From NCBI RefSeq assembly GCF_025465275.1, contig NZ_JAODNK010000002.1, positions 34,065 through 98,064 on the forward strand: 64,000 nt of DNA, read 5' to 3'. Every line of letters begins with the position of its first letter. Positions within the stretch are counted from its first letter, which is position 1. A program made the translations under genes and the position numbers. The DNA comes from Nocardia sp. Its GTDB lineage: Bacteria; Actinomycetota; Actinomycetes; Mycobacteriales; Mycobacteriaceae. Shown here piece by piece: positions 15,854-23,216 of the stretch. The notes beneath the pieces are model-generated. The model saw only the letters and a program-made list of their open reading frames with translations, did not search any database and was not told the DNA's origin.

Positions 15854-16621
15854 ATGTCCCTCAGCAGCTACACCGACCTCTCCGGCAAGACCGCGGTCAT
15901 CACCGGCGGCTCCCGCGGCATCGGCGCACAGACCGCCCGCATGCTGGCCGCCCAGGGTGTGCAGGTCTGCGTTGTCGGCCGGGATGAGAAGGCGCTCGAC
16001 GAGGTGGTAGCGCAGATCGGCGAGGCAGGCGGCACGGCGCTCGCGGCCGTCGCCGATGTCACCGATACGACTGCACTGGAACAGGTCCGGGATCTCGTGA
16101 CGAGCCGGCTCGGCCACGTCGATATCCTCGCCGCCTTCGCCGGCGGTATGGGCGAGCCGGTGCCGACCCCGAATCTGACCGAACAGCGCTGGCGTCAGGT
16201 GCTGGACTCGGATCTGACCTCGGCGTTCCTGACCATCCAGGCCTTTCTCCCCGGCATGATCGCCCAGGGTTCCGGCAGCATCATCACCATGGCCTCGGCT
16301 GCGGGCCGCCAGCCCAGCCAGGCGAATCTGGCCTATGGCGTCGCCAATGCCGGACTGATCATGCTGACCCGGCATCTCGCTAATGAGCTCGGGCCCAACG
16401 GTATTCGTGTCAATGCCCTGGCTCCGTCCTCGATCCGCACCGAAAAGGTGGCCGCCCGCATGCCCGACGCCGTACAGCAGCAGGTCGCGGCCGCCCATCC
16501 GCTGCGCCGGCTCGGCCTGACCACCGATGTCGGCGAGGCCGCACTCTTCCTGGCCTCCGATGCCTCTTCTTACCTCTCCGGCATCACCATCGACGTGGCC
16601 GGCGGGCGGATCACAAACTGA
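15854..16621 (+). CDS. SDR family protein with altered active site
   Basis: 255 residues with the classical SDR cofactor motif TGGSRGIG (17-24) and a normal C-terminal end (YLSGITIDVAGG). Two usual motifs are changed: the NNAG position reads AFAGG (94-98), and the catalytic YxxxK reads YGVAN, with Tyr161 kept and Lys replaced by Asn165. The DNA reads TAT GGC GTC GCC AAT, so this is not a reading error of mine. Ser148 is present. The protein may be a low-activity or non-catalytic SDR. Probably co-transcribed with the membrane protein upstream. Confidence 0.85.
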   Translation: MSLSSYTDLSGKTAVITGGSRGIGAQTARMLAAQGVQVCVVGRDEKALDEVVAQIGEAGGTALAAVADVTDTTALEQVRDLVTSRLGHVDILAAFAGGMGEPVPTPNLTEQRWRQVLDSDLTSAFLTIQAFLPGMIAQGSGSIITMASAAGRQPSQANLAYGVANAGLIMLTRHLANELGPNGIRVNALAPSSIRTEKVAARMPDAVQQQVAAAHPLRRLGLTTDVGEAALFLASDASSYLSGITIDVAGGRITN

Positions 16622-16780
16622 TTTGCACGCGAGGCTCATTCATCACACCGCAGATATCAGCCCCGAGTCCTGTGACCCGGGGCCGATGCGCGCCGCACTG
16701 CCACTGTCGGCGATCGTCGTCATACTCGGAGCCGACCCGGCCACCGCCCCCGCGTGGCTTCGACAGGAAGGGGTAGGGGT

Positions 16781-17443
16781 TTGGCGACCCGCTATCACCG
16801 CATTGCCGCCCAGGATCTGGGACGGCTCGCCGCGCTGAGCGACGGAATATTCGCTGTCGCAATGACTTTGCTGGTCCTGGATCTGCGCGTACCGGCCGCG
16901 CAGACCTGGCACGAGCGGCTGCTGTGGTCGACCGGTGCGGTATCGGACGAGGAACAGGTGTGGCATGCGCTCACCGACACCGGCCCGAAGTTCGCCATCT
17001 GCCTGCTGGGGTTCCTCACCCTGGGCATGTTCTGGATCGGACAGCAGACCCAGCTGAACCTGCTGACCCGCGCCGACCGTTCGCTGGCGTGGATCCACAT
17101 CATGTTCCTGTTCGGAATCTGCCTGGTGCCCTTCGCGACCGCACTGCTGGCCGCGTTTCCGCAGTCCCGACTGGCGCTGCTGGTCTACTGGGTGGACCTG
17201 CTCTACCTCGGCCTGGTGCAGCTCGCGGGGCTGCGATACGCCCGGCGAGCAGAACTCTTCGCGGACACCACCACACCTGAAGACGTCACGGCGATTCGGC
17301 GTCGCATCGGCATCGTGCAATTGCTGTACGCCGTGAGCGTGGCGCTGTGCCCCATCAGCACCTACCTGAGCATCGGCGTGATCATCGCGCTACAGGTGAA
17401 TTCGGCCGTATCCCCGCCGATTCGCCCCTTGAACAAATTCTGA
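16781..17443 (+). CDS. TMEM175/DUF1211 family membrane protein, potassium channel-like
   Basis: About 220 residues. Seen: the family signature RLAALSDGIFAVAMTLLVLDL in helix 1 (split as RLAALSDGIF and AVAMTLLVLDL) and about six hydrophobic segments, consistent with one TMEM175 repeat. Known: bacterial TMEM175 proteins are tetrameric potassium channels that use hydrophobic residues of helix 1 as filter. TTG 16781 is chosen because AGGAAGGGG (16765-16773) lies 7 nt upstream; GTG 16754 in the same frame would place that site inside the gene. Monocistronic as far as can be seen. Confidence 0.85.
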   Translation: MATRYHRIAAQDLGRLAALSDGIFAVAMTLLVLDLRVPAAQTWHERLLWSTGAVSDEEQVWHALTDTGPKFAICLLGFLTLGMFWIGQQTQLNLLTRADRSLAWIHIMFLFGICLVPFATALLAAFPQSRLALLVYWVDLLYLGLVQLAGLRYARRAELFADTTTPEDVTAIRRRIGIVQLLYAVSVALCPISTYLSIGVIIALQVNSAVSPPIRPLNKF

Positions 17444-17557
17444 AGCGGCGCCCCACCCGGCCGAACGTTGCGAAATCGGAGCCGCCACACTCCATTAGTG
17501 AGTTTCGTTACAGGACAACGCTATTCGCTCACTCCGAACACATACGGTTCATCGTTC

Positions 17558-17571
17558 AGTAACACGTTCTA
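17558..17571. promoter_or_regulatory. KstR-like operator at the Rieske oxygenase start
   Basis: AGTAACACGTTCTA lies 3 bp before the ATG. Its complement, TAGAACGTGTTACT, fits the published KstR consensus TnnAACnnGTTnnA at seven of eight fixed positions. KstR represses cholesterol-degradation genes in mycolic-acid actinomycetes (known). Control of this oxygenase by KstR is inference. Confidence 0.55.
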
Positions 17572-17574
17572 GTT

Positions 17575-18639
17575 ATGGTGGCCGGTGTGATCTTACGACG
17601 TGATCGTCCCGGCCTATCCGAGTTGCCGCGCGATCCGCGCGCCGACCAATATCCGATGCCCAGCGTGCCCGACGGCTGGTACGCGGTCCTGCGCAGCGCA
17701 CATCTGCGCCGCGGCAAAGTTGTCAGCCTGCATTACTTCGGCCGTGCGCTTGTCGCCTTCCGCGGCAGCGACGGCGAAGTCGCCGTGCGTGATGCGCACT
17801 GCCCGCACTACGGCGCTCATCTGGGAGCCGGGGGGCGGGTGGTGGACGGCAAGCTCGAATGCCCGTTCCACGGCTGGCAATTCGACACCGACGGCTCCTG
17901 CGCCTCCGCGCCGTTCGCGGCCCGCGCACCCCGCGTGGCGCTGGGCGGGTTCCCGGTCCGGGAACACAGCGGGCTGATCTTCGTCTATACCGGGCCGGAG
18001 GAACCGACCTGGGAGGTACCCGTCGTCCCGGAGGCCACCGCCCGCGACTACGCCCGCCCGATCGACGATGTGCTGCAGGCCCGAATCCACGTGCAGGAGA
18101 TGCGGGAGAACATCGTCGACGAATCCCACTTCCACCACATTCACGGTCAGAGCGAACCGCCCGTGCAGGAGCTGCACCCCGACGGGCCGTTCGCCGAGAT
18201 CCACAGCCGGTTCCGCAAATCCGTGCTGGGGTACTGGCTCGACAACAGCTTCGATGTCTTCATGTACGGCCCCGGTGTCATGGTGGTGCGGACCAGCGGG
18301 CTGCTGATCACCATGACCGCGATCGCGCTCACCACGCCGATCGACGACACCACCAGCGAGCTGCGGATGCTGTACTACATCCAGCGTCCGGCCCGGGTAC
18401 CATACGCCACTCCCCTGCTCAAACTGGCCTTCCGCATGGTGGCCCTGGACGAGGTGCGGGAGGAACTCGAAATCTGGGATCACAAGATCCATCGGCCCCG
18501 ACCTGTTCTGCTGCCGCACGAGAAGGGCATCAAGGCGCTGCGGCGCTGGTACGCCCAGTTCTACTCCCCCGAATCACCTCAGGCACTCTCGAATACGCTA
18601 CCGCAGAACGACTCCCGCGAATTGGAGACGTCCAGTTAG
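17575..18639 (+). CDS. Rieske non-heme iron oxygenase, cholesterol 7-desaturase (DAF-36/Neverland)-like
   Basis: 354 residues. Seen: the Rieske [2Fe-2S] ligands C76-P-H78 and C96-PF-H99 in a domain starting DGWYAVLRSAHLRRG, and the mononuclear iron triad region N179xxD182xxH185xxxxH190 (NIVDESHFHHIHG). The spacing and the PHYGAHLGAGG sequence resemble the DAF-36/Neverland sterol oxygenases more than KshA. Inferred: a steroid-directed oxygenase or desaturase needing an external reductase, which is not encoded nearby. ATG 17575 is used; GTG 17578 is possible. A KstR-like site overlaps the start and a strong hairpin follows the stop. Confidence 0.85.
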   Translation: MVAGVILRRDRPGLSELPRDPRADQYPMPSVPDGWYAVLRSAHLRRGKVVSLHYFGRALVAFRGSDGEVAVRDAHCPHYGAHLGAGGRVVDGKLECPFHGWQFDTDGSCASAPFAARAPRVALGGFPVREHSGLIFVYTGPEEPTWEVPVVPEATARDYARPIDDVLQARIHVQEMRENIVDESHFHHIHGQSEPPVQELHPDGPFAEIHSRFRKSVLGYWLDNSFDVFMYGPGVMVVRTSGLLITMTAIALTTPIDDTTSELRMLYYIQRPARVPYATPLLKLAFRMVALDEVREELEIWDHKIHRPRPVLLPHEKGIKALRRWYAQFYSPESPQALSNTLPQNDSRELETSS

Positions 18640-18656
18640 GTCACCGACGAAGAAGA

Positions 18657-18686
18657 TACGGCCCGTGAGTCACCTCGCGGGCCGTA
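18657..18686 (+). terminator. Strong hairpin terminator after the Rieske oxygenase gene
   Basis: A 13-bp stem with one G-U pair, TACGGCCCGTGAG / CTCGCGGGCCGTA, with loop TCAC, starts 18 bp after the stop codon. No T-run. A good intrinsic terminator by actinomycete standards. Confidence 0.75.
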
Positions 18687-18755
18687 CACAGACCGCCGAC
18701 AGCCCCGGCGAGGTGGCGTGAACCAGCGCTAAGCGGCAGTGGCGAACTCGCAGTA

Positions 18756-19124
18756 TCAGGCAGAGATTCCGACCGGCCGATCGCCCACGATCGACATGCG
18801 GTCCATGACGCGCCGCGCCGGGAAGTAGTCACTCGCGGCGTAGTGCTGGCAGGTCCGATTGTCCCAGATCGCAACGGTATTCGGCTGCCAGCGCAGCCGC
18901 ACCTGGAACTCGGGACGCTGGATGTGGCGGAAAAGCAGGGCGCTCTGGGCCTGCAACTCGTCGAGCAGGCCGTCGCGTGATCCGAAGTGATACTTCGCCG
19001 CCGATCGGTTGGACTGACCAGCGGCGTTCTGCACATCCTGCAGGGTTACCGCGGCCAGTCCGCGTTCGGCGATGAGCCGCTCGGCAGCATCGATCATTGC
19101 CTTTCTTGCACCGCCCTGAGTCAT
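18756..19124 (-). pseudogene. TetR::TauD chimera, in-frame fusion of two truncated genes
   Basis: 122 codons. Residues 1 to about 57 are the DNA-binding domain of a TetR protein (MIDAAERLIAERGLAAVTLQ, then AAKYHFGSRDGLLDEL). From about residue 62 the sequence is the C-terminus of a TauD/TfdA-type 2-oxoglutarate dioxygenase: HIQRPEFQVRLRWQPNTVAI, WDNR, QHYA with iron-ligand His94 and Arg residues at 104-109. The TetR ligand domain and the dioxygenase N-terminus with its HxD are both missing. Inferred origin: one deletion joining neighbouring genes. It may still make a small DNA-binding protein, since its operator is intact. Confidence 0.8.
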
Positions 19125-19132
19125 GTTCCCGA

Positions 19133-19154
19133 CATTAATACTGGAGTATTAATG
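19133..19154. promoter_or_regulatory. TetR-type operator before the TetR::TauD chimera
   Basis: Perfect 10-bp arms CATTAATACT and AGTATTAATG separated by GG, ending 9 bp upstream of the chimera's ATG (minus strand). A strongly AT-rich dyad in this place is the usual autoregulatory site of a TetR repressor. Confidence 0.7.
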
Positions 19155-19246
19155 CATCAAGCATAACGGGCGTATAACAACTCCTACTTAGTACTCAGTA
19201 AGTGGCGGCGCAGTCTGCATGCTCTGTGGGCGTGAAAGGAATCCCC

Positions 19247-20221
19247 ATGGCCCGCACACTGACCCGCACGCTGGCAGCGCTGGCTGCCGCGACCTGCCTC
19301 GCGACCGCCGCGGCAGCCACCGCGACCGCCGCCCCGAGCGAACAGGCGGCCGGCACGACCGAATCCGTCTACAGCGCGCCCGGGCCGTGGCAGGTGACCG
19401 CGCAGCACGCCTTCGCGTGCTGTGACACGACCGGCGCGGCCTACGACGTGTGGTATCCAACCGACCTGGGCGCCAACGGTTTCCGGCATCCGATCATCGC
19501 CTGGGGCGATGGCACCCTGGCACTGCCGCACCAGTACACGTATCTGCTGCAGCATCTGGCCTCGTGGGGTTTCGTCGTGATCGCCCCCGAGAACGAGGCC
19601 ACCGGGACCGGCGCCGACATCACGGCCGCCGCGAACTATCTGGTGCAGCAGAACTCGACCCCCTCCAGCATGTTCTTCCAGAAGTTGAACCCCGATGAGA
19701 TCGGCGCGGTCGGCCACTCGCAGGGCGCTGTCGGCGCACTCAATGCCCTGATCAACTCGGGTGGTGCGATCAAGACCGCAGTCCCGATCGAGCTACCCGT
19801 GCAGCTGTCCTGCCTGCCCGGCATCTGCGCCGACACCCGCCGGATCGGCGCGGGCTCGGTGTTCTTCGTGAACGGTGCGCAGGACGGTGTCATCTCACCC
19901 TCCACACAGCAGCAGCCGTGGCAGACGAGCGGACTGCAGTCCGATCAGGCCTACTACGAGGCGACTCCGCCGACGGTGACCAAGGCCTGGGCCACGGTGA
20001 ACGGCGCTGACCACAATGACGTGCAAGGTCAGCCCGACTGCGCGGCAGCGAGCTTCCCCTGTGCGCACGGGGTGTACAGCTATCTGGGCTACCCGACGGC
20101 CTGGCTGCTGGATCAGCTGACCGGTGACGCCCGGGCGCACAGCGTGTTCGTTTCAGGTACCGGCGAGCTCTTCGACCAGACTGCGAGCTGGAGCAATCAG
20201 ATCAGCAATATCACCTCCTGA
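19247..20221 (+). CDS. Secreted alpha/beta hydrolase, esterase/lipase-like
   Basis: 324 residues. Seen: signal peptide (basic start ARTLTRTLAALAA, cleavage near TATAA-PSE), the nucleophile elbow GAVGHSQGAVG with the active Ser, the Asp candidate in FFVNGAQDGVI and the His candidate in VNGADHNDVQ. Several Cys (ACCDT, LSCLPGICAD, DCAAASFPCAHG) suggest disulfides after export. ATG 19247 has AAAGGA upstream. The family is that of chlorophyllase-like or polyester-type alpha/beta hydrolases; the substrate is unknown. A strong hairpin follows the stop. Confidence 0.85.
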   Translation: MARTLTRTLAALAAATCLATAAAATATAAPSEQAAGTTESVYSAPGPWQVTAQHAFACCDTTGAAYDVWYPTDLGANGFRHPIIAWGDGTLALPHQYTYLLQHLASWGFVVIAPENEATGTGADITAAANYLVQQNSTPSSMFFQKLNPDEIGAVGHSQGAVGALNALINSGGAIKTAVPIELPVQLSCLPGICADTRRIGAGSVFFVNGAQDGVISPSTQQQPWQTSGLQSDQAYYEATPPTVTKAWATVNGADHNDVQGQPDCAAASFPCAHGVYSYLGYPTAWLLDQLTGDARAHSVFVSGTGELFDQTASWSNQISNITS

Positions 20222-20225
20222 CCAC

Positions 20226-20278
20226 GGTGCGGGCTGTTGCCATCGCGACGTATCGCCTCGCCGGGCACAGCCCGCACC
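20226..20278 (+). terminator. Hairpin between the esterase and TetR genes
   Basis: Perfect 12-bp arms GGTGCGGGCTGT (20226-20237) and ACAGCCCGCACC (20267-20278) with a 29-nt loop start 5 bp after the esterase stop. It ends 24 bp before the next start, so it may terminate the esterase transcript or lie in the 5' leader of the tetR gene. Confidence 0.65.
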
Positions 20279-20302
20279 AGCGCTGCCCGATAGGCTCGTG
20301 CC

Positions 20303-20965
20303 GTGAGGCAGCGACAGCGTGGCGGGCGAGCCGCCCAGGCGGAAGACCGGCGGGAATCCATCCTGCAGGCCGCGATGGAGGTCATCGCGGAACGTGGCTA
20401 TCGCGGCGCATCGCTGGCCGCGGTAGCCGAACGGGTCGGGCTGACCCAGCCCGGACTGCTGCACTACTTCCCCAGCAAGGAATTGCTGCTGATCGGCGTG
20501 CTCGAAGCCCGCGACCGCTGGGATATCGCCGCCTTCCCCGCGAAGTCCGAAAGCTCTTGGCGCGTAGCCGATGTCGAGCAGCTGGTGGATTACAACGCCA
20601 TGCGCCGCGGCCTCGTACAGACCTTCTCCGCCCTCGCAGGCGAGAGCGTCACCGACGACCATCCGGCACGGGAGTTCTTCAAAGACCGCTACGTGGACGC
20701 CCGCGCGGCACTCGCGGACGTCCTGCGCAATGAATTCGGCGACCGCCTACCCGGCGGATTGACACCGGAACAGGCTGCGCCACTGCTGGTTGCGGTCATG
20801 GACGGCCTGCAGACACAGTGGCTACTGGATCCGGAGGCCGTCGACATGGCTGCCGTATTCCGGGACTTCACACCCCTACTGGGCGTACGGGACCAGATCG
20901 CCGGGCCCGATGAGTCCGACGAGGACAAGCCCGTGCTCACGGTGTCCGTGCAGCATCCGAGCTAG
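20303..20965 (+). CDS. TetR family transcriptional regulator
   Basis: 220 residues. Seen: TetR DNA-binding domain with RRESILQAAMEVIAERGY, ASLAAVAERVGLTQPGLLHYF and KELLLIGVLE. The C-terminal ligand domain is complete in length. Start is GTG 20303. A dyad immediately upstream is the hairpin described separately. It is convergent with the TetR::SDR chimera. The target genes are not evident. Confidence 0.88.
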   Translation: MRQRQRGGRAAQAEDRRESILQAAMEVIAERGYRGASLAAVAERVGLTQPGLLHYFPSKELLLIGVLEARDRWDIAAFPAKSESSWRVADVEQLVDYNAMRRGLVQTFSALAGESVTDDHPAREFFKDRYVDARAALADVLRNEFGDRLPGGLTPEQAAPLLVAVMDGLQTQWLLDPEAVDMAAVFRDFTPLLGVRDQIAGPDESDEDKPVLTVSVQHPS

Positions 20966-20974
20966 CGGCGGAAT

Positions 20975-21847
20975 TCAGCCGCGGCCGAACAGGGTTCCGC
21001 CATTGATCTGCAGGATTTGGCCGGTGGTCCAGCCTGCCTCGGGGGAAGCGAGATGGGCTATGCCTGCGGCGATTTCGTCGGGGGTGCCGGGACGGCCGAG
21101 GGGAATCTGTGAGACTCGGTCGGCTTCCAGTTCCGCGGTGAGGCGCTCGGCCCAGAATTCGGTGGCGGGGACGAAGCCGGGCGCGACGAGGTTGACGGTA
21201 ATGCCTTGTGGGGCAAGCTGTTGCGCGAGACCCATCGTCCAGCCGTGCAACGCGGCCTTGGCTGCGCCGTAGGGGCCCGCACCGCGCAGTGCGGCGATGG
21301 AGCTGACCGAAACGATTCGACCGCCCGGGGCGGTGAAATGGGGAATGAGGGCCTCGGTCAACAGGACTGCCGTGATGACGTTCAAGCGGAAGGTGTCGGC
21401 ATAAGCGTCAGCGAGGGCAGCCAGCCCGTCCGGCTGCTGCGCGGGATTGCCGCCCGCATTGTTGACCAGTACGTCGACGGAGCCGCCCGCCGCGATCTGC
21501 GCGTCGCGGAGTTCGGGCTGGAAGATCGCGGAGGCGCGCAATTCGCCCCAGGCCGTGCTGTTCTCGACAACCACCGGGGTATCCTGCAATTCCCGCAGCA
21601 GGGTCTGCTTGAGGTGCCCGCGCGGATCGACTTCGGGATCGGCGTCCACCTCGGTGTACTGCTCGGCCCGCGTACTGATGAACTCCAGCGTGCTCGACAC
21701 CACACCCGCTCGACCACGGAAGTGGTAGTAGATCAGCGCGGTCTATACGCCGGCCTCCGCCGCAAGCTCCTCGACCCGCAGCCCGCGAATGCCACGCTGT
21801 GCGACAACCCGGACGGCGGCCTCCAGAATGCCGGTACGACGAGACAT
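20975..21847 (-). pseudogene. TetR::SDR chimera with a nonsense codon
   Basis: Read on the minus strand from ATG 21847 the frame begins as a TetR protein (MSRRTGILEAAVRVVAQRG, RVEELAAEAGV) and is stopped by TAG at codon 35 (21743-21745), where family members have a Ser or similar. The same frame continues with TALIYYHFRGRAGVV and a TetR ligand domain (AWGELRASAIFQPELRDAQ), then switches at about 21497 into the second half of an SDR: SVDVLVNNAGG, YGAAKAAL and the usual SDR end. The SDR TGxxxGIG cofactor half is missing. A downstream GTG at 21703 could start a 242-residue product, but it would be half regulator, half enzyme. Confidence 0.8.
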
Positions 21848-21958
21848 TCGCTCACTTTCCACGGGGCTCAGGGTTCGACGACAATCCACCTAGCGCAGAA
21901 TTCTGACCAATTGTTCAGTCAGCAAGCTCATCGTCGAGCCCTGGTACCGCGCCGCCGC

Positions 21959-22270
21959 TCAGGCGCGGCGGTCGACGGCCGCCCAGGCCGTGAGTGCGAC
22001 GACGCTCGAGACGACCGCTACCGCCGGCCACGCGCCGATCTTCTTCGCCAGCGGATGCGAGGCGCCCATCGCACCGATCGACAGGCCGGTCAGTGCCGCA
22101 GCGCCGCCCGTTCCGACCGTCTTGCGCCACCGCGGGAATGCCGCCGCCGTACCCGCCGCGAACACCGCCCCGCCCAACTGCCGCTGCTTGGTGGCCTGCG
22201 CGAGCGCGAAGCCGCCGGTGAGACCACCGGCAGCCAGCAGGGATGTCGGTAACGCGGAAATCCGAGCCAT
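21959..22270 (-). CDS. Small multi-pass membrane protein
   Basis: 103 residues with about four hydrophobic stretches (LLAAGGLTGGFALA, GGAVFAAGTAAAF, AAALTGLSIGAMG, AVAVVSSVVALTAW). ATG 22270 is supported by GGAGG 7 nt upstream; the frame is open further but lacks a ribosome site. I do not recognise the family with certainty; length and pattern recall small DoxX-like or DUF4267-type proteins. It stands alone between the TetR::SDR relic and the catabolic operon. Confidence 0.7.
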   Translation of the reverse strand: MARISALPTSLLAAGGLTGGFALAQATKQRQLGGAVFAAGTAAAFPRWRKTVGTGGAAALTGLSIGAMGASHPLAKKIGAWPAVAVVSSVVALTAWAAVDRRA

Positions 22271-22370
22271 GTCACTACCTCCGAAAGACAGTAATTCGAA
22301 CGAACACCATCGACGGTAACCGGAGGACAAACCGCCGGTTCAGCCGGGAGGGCCGGGACCCGCGCCGGAG

Positions 22371-23216
22371 TCAGATTTCCGAGTTATTGCCGCGAGCGCG
22401 GTCCTCGTACGCCTTTCGCTTGTCCGTGTCCACGCCCTCGAGAAACACGTGGTCCATTCCGAGCAGTCGGCTTGTGTACTCGGCCAAGGGTTTCGGAATG
22501 AACCTCATCGAAGTCACCAGCAGGCCCGCCACTCTGGTGACCGCTACCCGCGGCTTCGGGGCCGCGATGAGGGCGACGATCGCCGCGGCGATGTCCTCGG
22601 GTTCGGCGTTCCTGAGCACCTTCGGCCCGGTGGTGCCCGCGGTGAGTTCGGTATTGGTGAAGGTGGGCAGCACCACGGAGAACTGAACACCCGTGCCGCG
22701 GTGCTCCATTCGAGCGGAGTCGGTGAAACCCAGGACGGCGTACTTGCTGGCGCAGTACGTCGCCAGGCCGGGGGTCGGGCTTTCGGCAGCGAGCGAAGCG
22801 ATATTGATGATGTGGCCGGTGCCGCGCCGGACCATGCGCTGCGCGGCCAGCTTGCTGCCGAGAATCACACCGTAGACATTGATGTCGAGGATGCGCCGGG
22901 TCAGCTGGTCCGGCTCTTCGATCAGCTTGCCGGCGGGCATGATTCCGGCATTGTTGATCAGCACGTCGATGGGACCGAGCTCCTGCTCGACGCGGTCGAG
23001 AAACGCCTCGAACGAGTCGGGCGCGGTCACATCCAGCTTGCCGTACACGTCCAGGCCGAGGGCGGTGCCGGACTCCTTCAGCTTGGCTTCGTCGACATCG
23101 CCGATCGCGACCTTGGCACCGAGCTGATGCAGCGCGGTGGCGGTCGCGAAGCCGATTCCTCGTGCGCCGCCGGTGATGACGATGATTTTGCCGCGAATGA
23201 CGGATATTCCGGTCAT
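22371..23216 (-). CDS. SDR family oxidoreductase
   Basis: 281 residues with intact SDR motifs: TGGARGIG (cofactor), NNAG, and YCASK (catalytic Tyr and Lys). C-terminal extension LAEYTSRLLGMDHVFLEG, seen in membrane-associated mycobacterial SDRs. It is the last gene of an eight-gene operon and overlaps the acyl-CoA ligase stop by 4 bp (ATGA). Inferred: oxidises or reduces a hydroxyl/keto group of the catabolised compound. Confidence 0.9.
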   Translation of the reverse strand: MTGISVIRGKIIVITGGARGIGFATATALHQLGAKVAIGDVDEAKLKESGTALGLDVYGKLDVTAPDSFEAFLDRVEQELGPIDVLINNAGIMPAGKLIEEPDQLTRRILDINVYGVILGSKLAAQRMVRRGTGHIINIASLAAESPTPGLATYCASKYAVLGFTDSARMEHRGTGVQFSVVLPTFTNTELTAGTTGPKVLRNAEPEDIAAAIVALIAAPKPRVAVTRVAGLLVTSMRFIPKPLAEYTSRLLGMDHVFLEGVDTDKRKAYEDRARGNNSEI

